Shown piece after piece: positions 43,307 to 51,293 of a DNA stretch of 64,000 nt; position 1 is the stretch's first letter, and each line of letters opens with the position of its first letter. Both the position numbers and the translations under genes were made by a program. The notes below the pieces were generated by a model. That model was not told where the DNA came from. It was given only the letters and a program-made list of their open reading frames with translations, and ran no database searches. The DNA comes from Lachnospiraceae bacterium (GTDB lineage: Bacteria > Bacillota > Clostridia > Lachnospirales > Lachnospiraceae): assembly GCA_910575605.1 (NCBI GenBank), contig CAJTEW010000003.1:215025-279024 (forward strand), read 5' to 3'.

Positions 43307-44200
43307 ATGAAGTTTGTAGAATTAAACGACAGTAAGGGAAAGGAACAGCTCATTCAGGTAATTTATGCCTTTGGGGGCAGTCTGCTGTTTGCGCTGGGGG
43401 TGAACCTTATAATTGTGCCGATGGGGCTTTATAATGGAGGCTTTATGGGTATTTCACAGCTTTTCCGTACTCTAATAGTAAGCGGACTTCATATACCGGT
43501 TCCGGCAGGTGTGGATCTTGCAGGTATTGTATATTTTATAATTAATGTCCCCCTTCTTTATATGGGGCTTCGGATTATGGGGAAGGAATTTGCGGTTAAA
43601 ACACTTATTACGGTTGCAGTACAGAGTATTCTGCTTGTAGTAGTTCCGGTGTCACAGTCTCCGGTGATTGACGACTATCTTACAGCGTGCATTATCGGCG
43701 GTATTATAGCGGGAACGGGCACTGGGCTTGTACTTCGGGGAAGGACGTCAGGAGGCGGACAGGATATTATCGGTCTTTGCTTTGCCAAAAAGTATCCGAA
43801 TGTGAGTGTAGGAAAGATAAATATTATTATGAATGTGTTTGTGTATGGAATATGTCTGTTTCTGTTTAATATAGAAATTGTTATATATTCCTTGATTTAT
43901 GCAACCGTGCTTGCGATGGCGATTGACAGGGTGCATATACAGAATATAAACACCAGTGTTATGATATTTACGAAAAAAATGGGAATTTCCAATGCAATTA
44001 TGGAGCAGACCGGGCGGGGAGTTACAAATTGGGACGGGGAAGGAGCGTATACAAATAAAACCTCCTATATCCTGTTTGTAATGATATCCAAGTATGAGGT
44101 GGCACAGATTAAACGAATTGTACGCAGTATTGACCCACATGCGTTTATGATATTTACGGAAGGATGTTCAGTGGACGGAAATTTTGAGAAAAGGCTGTAA
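43307..44200 (+). CDS. YitT-family membrane protein
   Basis: A 297-residue protein with five or six membrane segments followed by a cytoplasmic DUF2179 domain. The family pattern includes VNLIIVPMGLYNGGFMGISQLF near residue 30 and RGRTSGGGQDIIGL near 145. The C-terminal part (ISNAIMEQTGRGVTNWDGEGAYTNKTSYIL) is the DUF2179 segment. Members are of unknown function, sometimes proposed to be transporters. ATG 43307 is preceded by AAAAAGGAGTGTAGAGTACG. A terminator follows at 44249. Confidence 0.92.
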   Translation: MKFVELNDSKGKEQLIQVIYAFGGSLLFALGVNLIIVPMGLYNGGFMGISQLFRTLIVSGLHIPVPAGVDLAGIVYFIINVPLLYMGLRIMGKEFAVKTLITVAVQSILLVVVPVSQSPVIDDYLTACIIGGIIAGTGTGLVLRGRTSGGGQDIIGLCFAKKYPNVSVGKINIIMNVFVYGICLFLFNIEIVIYSLIYATVLAMAIDRVHIQNINTSVMIFTKKMGISNAIMEQTGRGVTNWDGEGAYTNKTSYILFVMISKYEVAQIKRIVRSIDPHAFMIFTEGCSVDGNFEKRL

Positions 44201-44248
44201 ATCGGGGGAGTGGATGCCGCACAGGAATTTTCCGGAAAAAGTAAAAAA

Positions 44249-44294
44249 ACGAATGTAGACTGGCAGGAAAAAGCCGTCTGCATTCGTTTTTTTA
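44249..44294 (+). terminator. Terminator after the YitT gene
   Basis: ACGAATGTAGAC pairs with GTCTGCATTCGT (one G-U pair) and a T run covers 44287-44293. An A run on the left side makes it usable in both directions. Confidence 0.85.
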
Positions 44295-44367
44295 TTGTGA
44301 AAGTTCATAAAATTTTAGACATTAATTTGTGCAAAACGGAAAACTCGTTCTTTTCAACGAAAACGAA

Positions 44368-44446
44368 TTGACAAATGTAATATTAATGTGTAAGATGTAA
44401 CACAAATAAAACATTACAAAAGAGCATATATTGTTACAAATGTAAT
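44368..44446 (+). promoter_or_regulatory. Promoter and repeated TGTAAT motifs before the aldolase operon
   Basis: TTGACA (44368-44373) and TAAGAT (44391-44396) are 17 bases apart. ACAAATGTAAT occurs at 44371-44381 and again at 44436-44446, with the inverted ATTACA at 44413-44418. These could be operator half-sites for the SorC-type regulator at 46447. Confidence 0.5.
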
Positions 44447-44461
44447 GGAGAGGAGAAGACA

Positions 44462-45265
44462 ATGAACACAACAGCAAGAATGAACCACATTATTCAGCCG
44501 GATGGAAAAACATTTATTATGGCAATGGACCATGCAGCTAACTTTAATACACTGCCAGCTCTTACAAATCCAAAGAAGCTGGTGAAGGAAATTGCAGCAG
44601 CAGGTGCAGATGCATTTCTTTCTACAGTTGGCATGGCAGAGTTTTTGACAGATTCCTTCTTAGGGAAAGGAATTATTGTCAGGGTGGACGGAGGAGTATC
44701 CTTTTTAGGCGATAAGTCAAAACCTATGCAGATTACTGTAAACGCAGAGGATATTGCAAGAATGGGTGCAGATTCTGTCATTACTATGAGCTTTCCAGGC
44801 TCAAAATTTGAAAACGAGGTATTAAGTAATCTGACAAGAGTGTGTATGGATTGCCACAGATGGGGAATTCCGGTGCTTGCAGAGGCGCTTCCGAGAGGCT
44901 TTGAGCCGGCAGAGGATTCTAGAACGCCTCAGAACCTTACATTTGCCTGCCGGCAGAGTGTGGAGCTTGGAGCGGATTTCGTAAAGACCAATTATACAGG
45001 CGACAAGGAGTCCTTTAAGACACTGGTGGAAGCAACTTATAAGCCGGTTGTTATCCTCGGCGGTGCGAAGAAGGTTCCGGTAGAACAGCTTCTTTTAGAA
45101 ATTAAGGATGCAATGGAAGTAGGCGGAGCCGGTGTTGCAATGGGAAGAAATATCTGGGGGCATGAGAATCCGGTAGGATATGCTGCGGCAATTGCAAAAT
45201 TAATCCATGAGGACTGCAGCGTGGAAGCAGCTCTTAAGGAGATGAATGCAGTTTTTGCTGTATAA
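44462..45265 (+). CDS. Class I aldolase of the DeoC/FbaB/LsrF family
   Basis: A 267-residue TIM-barrel aldolase. The Schiff-base lysine is probably in GADFVKTNYTGD near residue 178, equivalent to KTxYT in LsrF and archaeal-type FBP aldolases. FIMAMDHAANFN near residue 20 and GGAKKVPVEQLLLEIKDAMEVGGAGVAMGRNIWG (residues 205-240, location only) hold phosphate-binding loops. It cleaves or thiolyses a phosphorylated keto-sugar, substrate unknown. ATG 44462 follows GGAGAGGAGAAGACA. It is the first gene of the operon that also encodes an alcohol dehydrogenase, a SorC regulator and a GrdB/GrdE-like reductase. Confidence 0.85.
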   Translation: MNTTARMNHIIQPDGKTFIMAMDHAANFNTLPALTNPKKLVKEIAAAGADAFLSTVGMAEFLTDSFLGKGIIVRVDGGVSFLGDKSKPMQITVNAEDIARMGADSVITMSFPGSKFENEVLSNLTRVCMDCHRWGIPVLAEALPRGFEPAEDSRTPQNLTFACRQSVELGADFVKTNYTGDKESFKTLVEATYKPVVILGGAKKVPVEQLLLEIKDAMEVGGAGVAMGRNIWGHENPVGYAAAIAKLIHEDCSVEAALKEMNAVFAV

Positions 45266-45295
45266 ATACAGATAAGGAGTTAAGGAGGAGAAAAA

Positions 45296-46327
45296 ATGTC
45301 AACTTATAAAGTAGCCGTTTTAGATGATGTGAAAAAAACAGCATTTAGAGAGGTTGAAAAAAGAGAGCCAAAAGATAAGCAGGTACTTGTTAAGGTAGAT
45401 TCCTGTGCAATCTGTACCCTTGAGCAGAGAGTATATACAGGTGTGATGAACAAATATCCTTTTGCAGGAGGGCATGAGGCAGCAGGTGTTGCCGTGGCAG
45501 TAGGAAAGAAGGTTACAGGGGTAAAGCCGGGTGATAAGGTGGCAGTCCGTCTTTTAAATTCCTGCGGCGAGTGTTATTACTGCCGTAACGGGCATGAGAA
45601 CCAGTGTGTGAAATCTTTCATTGCCGAGACACAGGAATGTGCTATCGGGCCAGGAGGATTTTCAGAGTATATGATGATGGATGCGGCTGACGTATACAAG
45701 ATGGCAGATGATATTGATTTATCTCATGCTGCATTATCCGAACCTCTTGCCTGCTGTGTGCACAGCGTTGAGAATGGAAAAATCCAGCTTGGGGACGATG
45801 TAGTAGTTATCGGTATCGGTATTATGGGCGCCCTGCATATTCAGCTTGCCAAATTAAAGGGCGCAAGAGTCATTGCCTGCGAGCTTGATGAAAAAAGGCT
45901 TGAGATTGCAAAGAAGATGGGCGCGGATATTTTAATCAATTCAGGCAAAACTGACCCGGTAGAAGAGGTAAAGAGGCTGACAGATGGAAGAGGAGCAGAC
46001 GCGGTATTTTGTACGGTGCCTGTGGCGGCTCTTGCAGGGCAGGCAGTAGACATGACCGGAAAATTGGGAAGGACTGTATTTTATACCTCTTTCCATCCGG
46101 ATAAGCCTATTGAGATTAGTCCCAATAAGGTACATTCCTCAGAGCAGATTATTACCGGTACAGTAAATCCTCAGAAGAAGGATTTCTTAATCGCAACAAG
46201 GCTGCTATCCTTAAAGCTTGTAGATGTATCAGAGCTGATTTCAGACCGTATACCTCTTGCAGAGATTGACAAAGCGTTAGAGAAGGCAGTTCTGCCGGAT
46301 ACATACAGGATTATCGTACAGCCATAA
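45296..46327 (+). CDS. Zinc-dependent alcohol dehydrogenase (MDR family)
   Basis: A 343-residue medium-chain dehydrogenase. The catalytic zinc ligands are likely Cys38 (SCAICTLEQR) and His-Glu of AGGHEAAG near residue 60. The structural zinc site is intact (CGECYYCRNGHENQC). The Rossmann motif VVVIGIGIMGALHIQLAK is near residue 165, and CELDEKRLEIA suggests NAD preference. The usual CGxCGTD is altered to CAICTLE, so substrate preference may be unusual. It lies 30 bases after the aldolase with AAGGAGGAGAAAAA, so the two work on connected steps. Confidence 0.88.
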   Translation: MSTYKVAVLDDVKKTAFREVEKREPKDKQVLVKVDSCAICTLEQRVYTGVMNKYPFAGGHEAAGVAVAVGKKVTGVKPGDKVAVRLLNSCGECYYCRNGHENQCVKSFIAETQECAIGPGGFSEYMMMDAADVYKMADDIDLSHAALSEPLACCVHSVENGKIQLGDDVVVIGIGIMGALHIQLAKLKGARVIACELDEKRLEIAKKMGADILINSGKTDPVEEVKRLTDGRGADAVFCTVPVAALAGQAVDMTGKLGRTVFYTSFHPDKPIEISPNKVHSSEQIITGTVNPQKKDFLIATRLLSLKLVDVSELISDRIPLAEIDKALEKAVLPDTYRIIVQP

Positions 46328-46446
46328 TTATTGGCCCAAAAGGCAGGAAATAATAATAAATAGAAGAAAAGGTTTAAGCATGTTGCGAAAAGGGCGGCTC
46401 AAGATGTACAATAAATCTATCATGCATATAGCAGGGGGATAGATTT

Positions 46447-47400
46447 ATGAAAAGCGAACAGATGTCTAACGAGATGGTAAATGAATACCGAAGAGTTGCT
46501 TATTATTATTATAAAGCAGGACTCACACAGGAAGTAATAGCAAAGCGGATGAAAATGTCACGTCAGCGGGTGAATCGGATTGTAAGTGCCTGTGTGGAGC
46601 TTGGTATTGTAAAAATTACGATAGAGGACTTAGATAAATGTAATCTTGAGCTGGAGACAGAGCTTGAACAAAAATTTAGTCTGAATGAAGTCAGGGTAAT
46701 AGATAATGTAGTGGAGGACAGGCTGATAGAGGATCTGGGCATTGCCGCAGGGAGTTATCTTACGAGTATTATAAAAGAGGGAGATATTATTGGCGTGACA
46801 AGAGGACGGACAACAGCGGCAATGGTGGATTTTTGGACGCCGGCAGCCTCCTATCCTGAAAATATAACGGTGACACAGCTTATCGGAAGTGCAAGAGAAG
46901 CAGATTCAAGGCTGGGTGCGGATAGAATTGTATACGGACTAGCAGAAAGGCTTAAGGCAGGAGAAGCTATCTTACATGCGCCAGTTATTCTGCACAGTGC
47001 AGGCTTAAGGGAATCCTTTGTTGGCGACCCTTATTACAGGAGCGCTTATGAGGTGGTAAAGAACTGTACAATTGCAGTGGTAGGTATCGGAACGGCCCAC
47101 AGCCAGTGGGAGCATATGGTTTCTCTTTACGATGTGGACAATGCGGAACAGAAAAAATGGGCTGCAGATGTGGCAGGGGAAGTGTGTACACACTTTTTTG
47201 ACAAAGAGGGCCATGAGATAGACCCGCCGTTTAAGGACAGGATTATTGCTATTACAATGGAAGATTATAAAAAAATACCTGTACGTATCGGTGTCGCAGG
47301 AGGTAAAGACAAAGTCGGTGCTATCCGTGCGGCTGTCAAGGGGAATTATATCAATGTACTGGTAACTGACTTTCATACAGCGAAGCTACTAAACAAATAG
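46447..47400 (+). CDS. SorC/DeoR-type sugar-responsive regulator
   Basis: A 317-residue regulator of the SorC family, which includes LsrR. The N-terminal helix-turn-helix (about residues 10-55) has YYYYKAGLTQEVIAKRMKMSRQRVNRIV; the large sugar-binding domain has VIGVTRGRTTAAMV and TIAVVGIGTAHSQW. Family members bind phosphorylated sugars. ATG 46447 follows AGGGGGATAGATTT. It sits inside the operon it probably controls, after the aldolase and dehydrogenase and before the permease, which links the pathway to a phosphorylated intermediate. Confidence 0.9.
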   Translation: MKSEQMSNEMVNEYRRVAYYYYKAGLTQEVIAKRMKMSRQRVNRIVSACVELGIVKITIEDLDKCNLELETELEQKFSLNEVRVIDNVVEDRLIEDLGIAAGSYLTSIIKEGDIIGVTRGRTTAAMVDFWTPAASYPENITVTQLIGSAREADSRLGADRIVYGLAERLKAGEAILHAPVILHSAGLRESFVGDPYYRSAYEVVKNCTIAVVGIGTAHSQWEHMVSLYDVDNAEQKKWAADVAGEVCTHFFDKEGHEIDPPFKDRIIAITMEDYKKIPVRIGVAGGKDKVGAIRAAVKGNYINVLVTDFHTAKLLNK

Positions 47401-47455
47401 GGCGGAGAAAAAGATTCTGCCCGGTATGTGAGAAGGAAGGAGAAATATCATATTA

Positions 47456-47491
47456 ATGATTTCCCTTTTGCATTGGTGTGGTAGAGTTTAA
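47456..47491 (+). CDS. Possible 11-codon leader peptide before the permease
   Basis: ATG 47456 lies after a good GGAAGGAG site, while the permease ATG at 47497 has none. The short frame reads MISLLHWCGRV and ends 5 bases before the permease start, so reinitiation or translational coupling is possible. Evidence is limited to the ribosome-binding site and spacing. Confidence 0.3.
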   Translation: MISLLHWCGRV

Positions 47492-47496
47492 TTTAT

Positions 47497-48837
47497 ATGT
47501 CAAACAATAATAATCAGGGCGGCTCATTAGGATTATGGACATGTGTGGCAATGATTGCAGGCGGAATGATCGGAAGTGCAATTTTCTCATTGTCAGGCTT
47601 AACAATTTTTCAGGCGGGACCATCAGCAGTTATCACATGGGTTATCGCTGCAGTCATTATGCTTGGGTACGGGCTTATTTGTGCGGAGCTTTCTACCCGT
47701 TTCCCAAAATCAGGCGGGGTATTTGTATTCCCTTCAAAGTCTCTTGGAAAGACAGAAAAGGAGGGAAAGTTATGGGGCTGGATTTCTACATGGGGATATA
47801 TTAATGCCAATATTATTGCCATTGCATTTGCGGCAATTTATGTTGGAACATATTTAAGCGTAGGATTTCCTGTTTTTGCAAATATGCAGGTTCCACTTGC
47901 AGTTATTTCTGTATTATTTGTTTTAATTTTGAACAGCCTTAAGTTTTCACTGACAGGTAAGGTAAATAACCTGCTGGTATTAGGCCTTGCAGTTTCTATG
48001 ATTATCTATATTGCCGTAGCATTTGGAAGCGGAGCATGGGAGGCAGAGGCCATGACCCCGTTCTTTACACAGGGAGCAGGAGGAAGCACAGGATTTCTTT
48101 CTATGGTTCCGACGGCAATGGTAGCATATGGTTCTATTGTGGCGATGGCATTTATGGTATCTGAAGTAAAGGATCCGAACAGAAATGTGCCGAAATCTAT
48201 TCTCATAGCAATGGCGATTGTATTAGCGCTTTACCTTGGAATTATTATTGCAACTCTTGGTATGGTTTCTGCAGGCTTTCTTGCTGAAAATCCGGGTATG
48301 CAGTTTATCCCGCTCTATGCAGCGGCGTTTACAAAGCTTGCGGCTTACCCATGGATTTCCAAGGTTATCTCTCTTGCAGCCTTGTTTGCTCTTTTAACTA
48401 CTATGCTTACGGTAGTGTCACTGACATCAAGAGCAATTCAGGCGTCAGCACTGCAGGGAGTTATGCCGAAGAAATTAGGAGAAAATAATAAGGCAGGCGT
48501 ACCGGTTTATGCGGCAATTTTGGTTGCGGTTCCTAGTATGATTATATCCTGCTTCCCTCAGTTTACGTCAATCATTGTAGGTTTTGCGGCATTATTTGCA
48601 GCAGTGACCATATCCATTAACTGTGTGTCTCTGATTGTTGCCAGAAAGAAATTTGCGCTGGAGGAGGGAGCATTTAAGGCTCCGGGCGGAAATGCCCTTC
48701 CGGTAATAGCAATGATTCTTATTGTTATCTGTTATATCCCGGATATTATTTCCGGCGGCTGGATTATCTGGGCATATACGATTGTCTGGTATGTGATTGG
48801 TATTATCTTTTACAAAGTAAGAACTAAAAACCAGTAA
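47497..48837 (+). CDS. APC-family amino-acid/amine permease
   Basis: A 446-residue transporter with twelve membrane segments. The APC signature AMIAGGMIGSAIFSLSG near residue 18 is clear, and GWISTWGYINANII and TTMLTVVSLTSRAIQAS are typical of the basic amino-acid/amine branch. It brings in an amino acid or amine, or exchanges it with a product. Position between the SorC regulator and the RibF-like gene suggests it imports the substrate for the GrdB/GrdE-like reductase. ATG 47497 lacks a clear ribosome-binding site and may depend on the leader frame before it. Confidence 0.9.
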   Translation: MSNNNNQGGSLGLWTCVAMIAGGMIGSAIFSLSGLTIFQAGPSAVITWVIAAVIMLGYGLICAELSTRFPKSGGVFVFPSKSLGKTEKEGKLWGWISTWGYINANIIAIAFAAIYVGTYLSVGFPVFANMQVPLAVISVLFVLILNSLKFSLTGKVNNLLVLGLAVSMIIYIAVAFGSGAWEAEAMTPFFTQGAGGSTGFLSMVPTAMVAYGSIVAMAFMVSEVKDPNRNVPKSILIAMAIVLALYLGIIIATLGMVSAGFLAENPGMQFIPLYAAAFTKLAAYPWISKVISLAALFALLTTMLTVVSLTSRAIQASALQGVMPKKLGENNKAGVPVYAAILVAVPSMIISCFPQFTSIIVGFAALFAAVTISINCVSLIVARKKFALEEGAFKAPGGNALPVIAMILIVICYIPDIISGGWIIWAYTIVWYVIGIIFYKVRTKNQ

Positions 48838-48864
48838 GAGAAGGACCAGGGAGGATACAAAGAC

Positions 48865-49722
48865 ATGAAAAAATATAATGAAATCGTGCACATGGAGCGT
48901 ACATGTATAGCATATGGAACATTTGATTCTGTCCATAGAGGACACTTAAGGCTTGCAGGGGAGCTTAGCGCCCAGGGAAAGAAAAAGGGACTTACTTCTG
49001 TCCTTGTAGTTTTAAGCGGAGAGGATAAGGTTCTGACTACAGAGCAGGAAAAGGAATATTTCTTAAAGGATACAGGTATTGATGTACTTATATTCAGTGC
49101 AGATAGGACTGTTAAAATAGAGAGTCTTATCGAAACACTGGGGGCAGATGTTCTTGTAATTGGGGAAAACCATAAGGGATTTCCAGAGGTAACGAAAGCG
49201 GCAGGAGCAGCAGGCACAGAGGTTGTTGTATGTGAAGCAGAAAAAGAAGACGGACAGGTGATTACAACAAAGCTTGTGAAAGAGGCCTTCTTAGAATGTG
49301 ATTTCAGAAAAGTTGAATTGCTGTGCGGACATCCCTTTATTATGATGGGGACAGTAATGCACGGAAAGGCGCTGGGGCGTACTGTAGGGATGCCTACTGC
49401 TAATCTGGGAACTGCTGACAACAAGCTTATGCCGCCAAGCGGTGTCTATGCGACATCTGTTCTGGTTGATGATGAGCAGTATAAGGCCATGACGAATATC
49501 GGGAAGCGTCCTTCAGTAGATGACTTTGATTATGTTACAATTGAAGCATTTATTCTGGATTTTTCCAGGGATATTTACGGAAAAGAGCTTTTGCTTAAGG
49601 TGTATAAGTTCGTCCGCGGTGTCAAGAAGTTTGACTCTCTTGAGGACGTACAAAAGCAGGTGCAAAAAGATATACAAACTGTTAGAGATGTTCTGGATAT
49701 AAAGACAAAAGCGGCAGAGTAA
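48865..49722 (+). CDS. RibF-like protein: riboflavin kinase with degenerate FAD-synthetase domain
   Basis: A 285-residue RibF homologue. The N-terminal nucleotidyltransferase half keeps GTFDSVHRGH (normally GNFDGVHLGH) but lacks the FDPHP motif and the SSTRIR motif (here VITTKLVKEAF), so FAD synthesis is doubtful. The C-terminal riboflavin-kinase half is well kept: HGKALGRTVGMPTANL, SGVYATSV and FLRxxxKF-like FVRGVKKFDSLEDVQ. It would make FMN. Housekeeping ribF normally lies with truB, so this is a second, operon-specific copy; it may supply FMN or act as a sensor. ATG 48865 follows AGGGAGGATACAAAGAC. Confidence 0.82.
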   Translation: MKKYNEIVHMERTCIAYGTFDSVHRGHLRLAGELSAQGKKKGLTSVLVVLSGEDKVLTTEQEKEYFLKDTGIDVLIFSADRTVKIESLIETLGADVLVIGENHKGFPEVTKAAGAAGTEVVVCEAEKEDGQVITTKLVKEAFLECDFRKVELLCGHPFIMMGTVMHGKALGRTVGMPTANLGTADNKLMPPSGVYATSVLVDDEQYKAMTNIGKRPSVDDFDYVTIEAFILDFSRDIYGKELLLKVYKFVRGVKKFDSLEDVQKQVQKDIQTVRDVLDIKTKAAE

Positions 49723-49731
49723 GCAGAAAAA

Positions 49732-49764
49732 GGGGTATGGATTTTACGAAAGGATTCATACCCC
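49732..49764 (+). terminator. Stem-loop between the RibF-like gene and the aldehyde dehydrogenase gene
   Basis: GGGGTATGGAT pairs with ATTCATACCCC (one G-U pair) across a 10-base loop. Only four T follow, so it may be partial terminator or mRNA-stability hairpin inside the operon. Confidence 0.5.
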
Positions 49765-49801
49765 CGAATTTTAAAAATAAAAACAAAAAAGGAGTGCCAG
49801 T

Positions 49802-51283
49802 ATGAATCCATATGATTATATAAAAAAGGAACCTTACAAGCTTTACATTGACGGAGAGTTTGTCATTCCAAAGGAGAAGGAAGTCTTTGATGTGATAAAT
49901 CCAGTGACAAACGAGCCGTTTGCAAAGGTTTACAAAGCAGGAAAAGAGGAAGTAGAGCGCGCTATTTTAGCGGCCAGAAGAGCTTTTGACGAAGGCCCCT
50001 GGGGGCGCATGTCTGCAAAGGAGAGAAGCAAGCTGCTTCTTAAGGCAGGACAGATTCTGGACAAGAGAAAGGAGGAATTCGCATGCACAGAAACTTTGGA
50101 GTGTGGGAAGCTCTACGCAGGAGTGCTGTATTTTGAGGCAGAAATGTGCGTGGATGCTTTTGAATATTTTGCAGGAAAGGCACGCTGCATCGAGGGAAAG
50201 ACAGTTCCTATCGATGAAAATACAGTAAACTTGGTGCAGTGGTATCCCCACGGAGTGGTAGGTGAAATTCTGCCATGGAACGGTCCACTTATGATGGGCT
50301 GCCAGAAGATATGCGCGATTCTTGCCGCAGGGAATACGGCAGTTGTTAAGCCTTCCTCCTGGGCGTCTCTTAGTATGATGCTTCTGGCAGAGGTATTTGA
50401 GGAAGCAGGCTTCCCCAAGGGAGTAGTTAATATTGTGGCAGGCTCCGGCTCAGTGGTAGGGGATGCTATTGTAAAAAGCCCTCTGGTAGATATGGCAGCC
50501 ATGACAGGAGGAACAGATACAGGAAAGCATATCATTGAGGCATCTAAGGATACAGTAAAGGAGATTGCCCTTGAGCTTGGCGGAAAGAGCCCCAATATTA
50601 TGTTCGAGGATGTGAATATTGATGATGCAGTGAAATGGGCCAGGTGGGGATTCACCCAGAACTCGGGCCAGGTATGTGTATCTGGAACAAGACTTCTTGT
50701 GCAGAGAAGTATTTATGAGGAATTTATTGAAAAGCTTAAAATTGAATGTGAGAAGATGGTTCCGGGAGACGGCTTCGACAGGACGTCAACCTTGAATACG
50801 CTGATACATAGGGAGCATGCAAAGGTAGTATGGGGCTATATTGAAAAGGGTAAAGCACAGGGAGCAAGACTTGTATGTGGCGGTGTGCCTTATGAGGATG
50901 AAACCTTGAAGAAAGGTAACTTTGTACCGGTAACACTATTTGCAGATGTTACGCCGGATATGACTATCTTCCAGGAAGAGATTTTCGGACCGGTTCTTTG
51001 TATTACTCCTTTTGATACAGAAGAGGAGGCAGTTAAGCTTGCAAATGCCACAGAATATGGCCTTGCAGGCGGTGTATTTACAAAGGATATGAAGCGGGGC
51101 TTACGAGTTGCACAGAAGATTAAGGGAGGCCAGATTTATGTGAATTCCTATTTCAGCAAAGGAATGATAGAGGCCCAGGGAACTGGCTGGAAGCAGAGCG
51201 GACTTGGTGTTGCAGGAATTCAAAAATATATGATTTCTAAAACAATTTTTATTGACACGGAAACCGGAAGTGTTCCGCAGTAA
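49802..51283 (+). CDS. NAD(P)-dependent aldehyde dehydrogenase (betaine-aldehyde type)
   Basis: A 493-residue aldehyde dehydrogenase. The catalytic cysteine lies in SGQVCVSGTRL near residue 300, the base in LELGGKSPNIMF near 265, and VGEILPWNGPLMM near 155 matches the cofactor-binding loop; QEEIFGPVLCITPF is the conserved late motif. It most resembles the betaine-aldehyde and aminoaldehyde branch. It oxidises an aldehyde to the acid, possibly an aminoaldehyde to a glycine-like acid for the reductase encoded next. ATG 49802 follows AAAGGAGTGCCAGT; the reductase gene begins 10 bases after its stop. Confidence 0.9.
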   Translation: MNPYDYIKKEPYKLYIDGEFVIPKEKEVFDVINPVTNEPFAKVYKAGKEEVERAILAARRAFDEGPWGRMSAKERSKLLLKAGQILDKRKEEFACTETLECGKLYAGVLYFEAEMCVDAFEYFAGKARCIEGKTVPIDENTVNLVQWYPHGVVGEILPWNGPLMMGCQKICAILAAGNTAVVKPSSWASLSMMLLAEVFEEAGFPKGVVNIVAGSGSVVGDAIVKSPLVDMAAMTGGTDTGKHIIEASKDTVKEIALELGGKSPNIMFEDVNIDDAVKWARWGFTQNSGQVCVSGTRLLVQRSIYEEFIEKLKIECEKMVPGDGFDRTSTLNTLIHREHAKVVWGYIEKGKAQGARLVCGGVPYEDETLKKGNFVPVTLFADVTPDMTIFQEEIFGPVLCITPFDTEEEAVKLANATEYGLAGGVFTKDMKRGLRVAQKIKGGQIYVNSYFSKGMIEAQGTGWKQSGLGVAGIQKYMISKTIFIDTETGSVPQ

Positions 51284-51293
51284 GGAGGTAATT

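Noticed and set aside
49732..49764. Operon end before the aldehyde dehydrogenase
   Set aside because: The hairpin lacks a proper T run and no promoter is visible after it, so the operon is more likely continuous.
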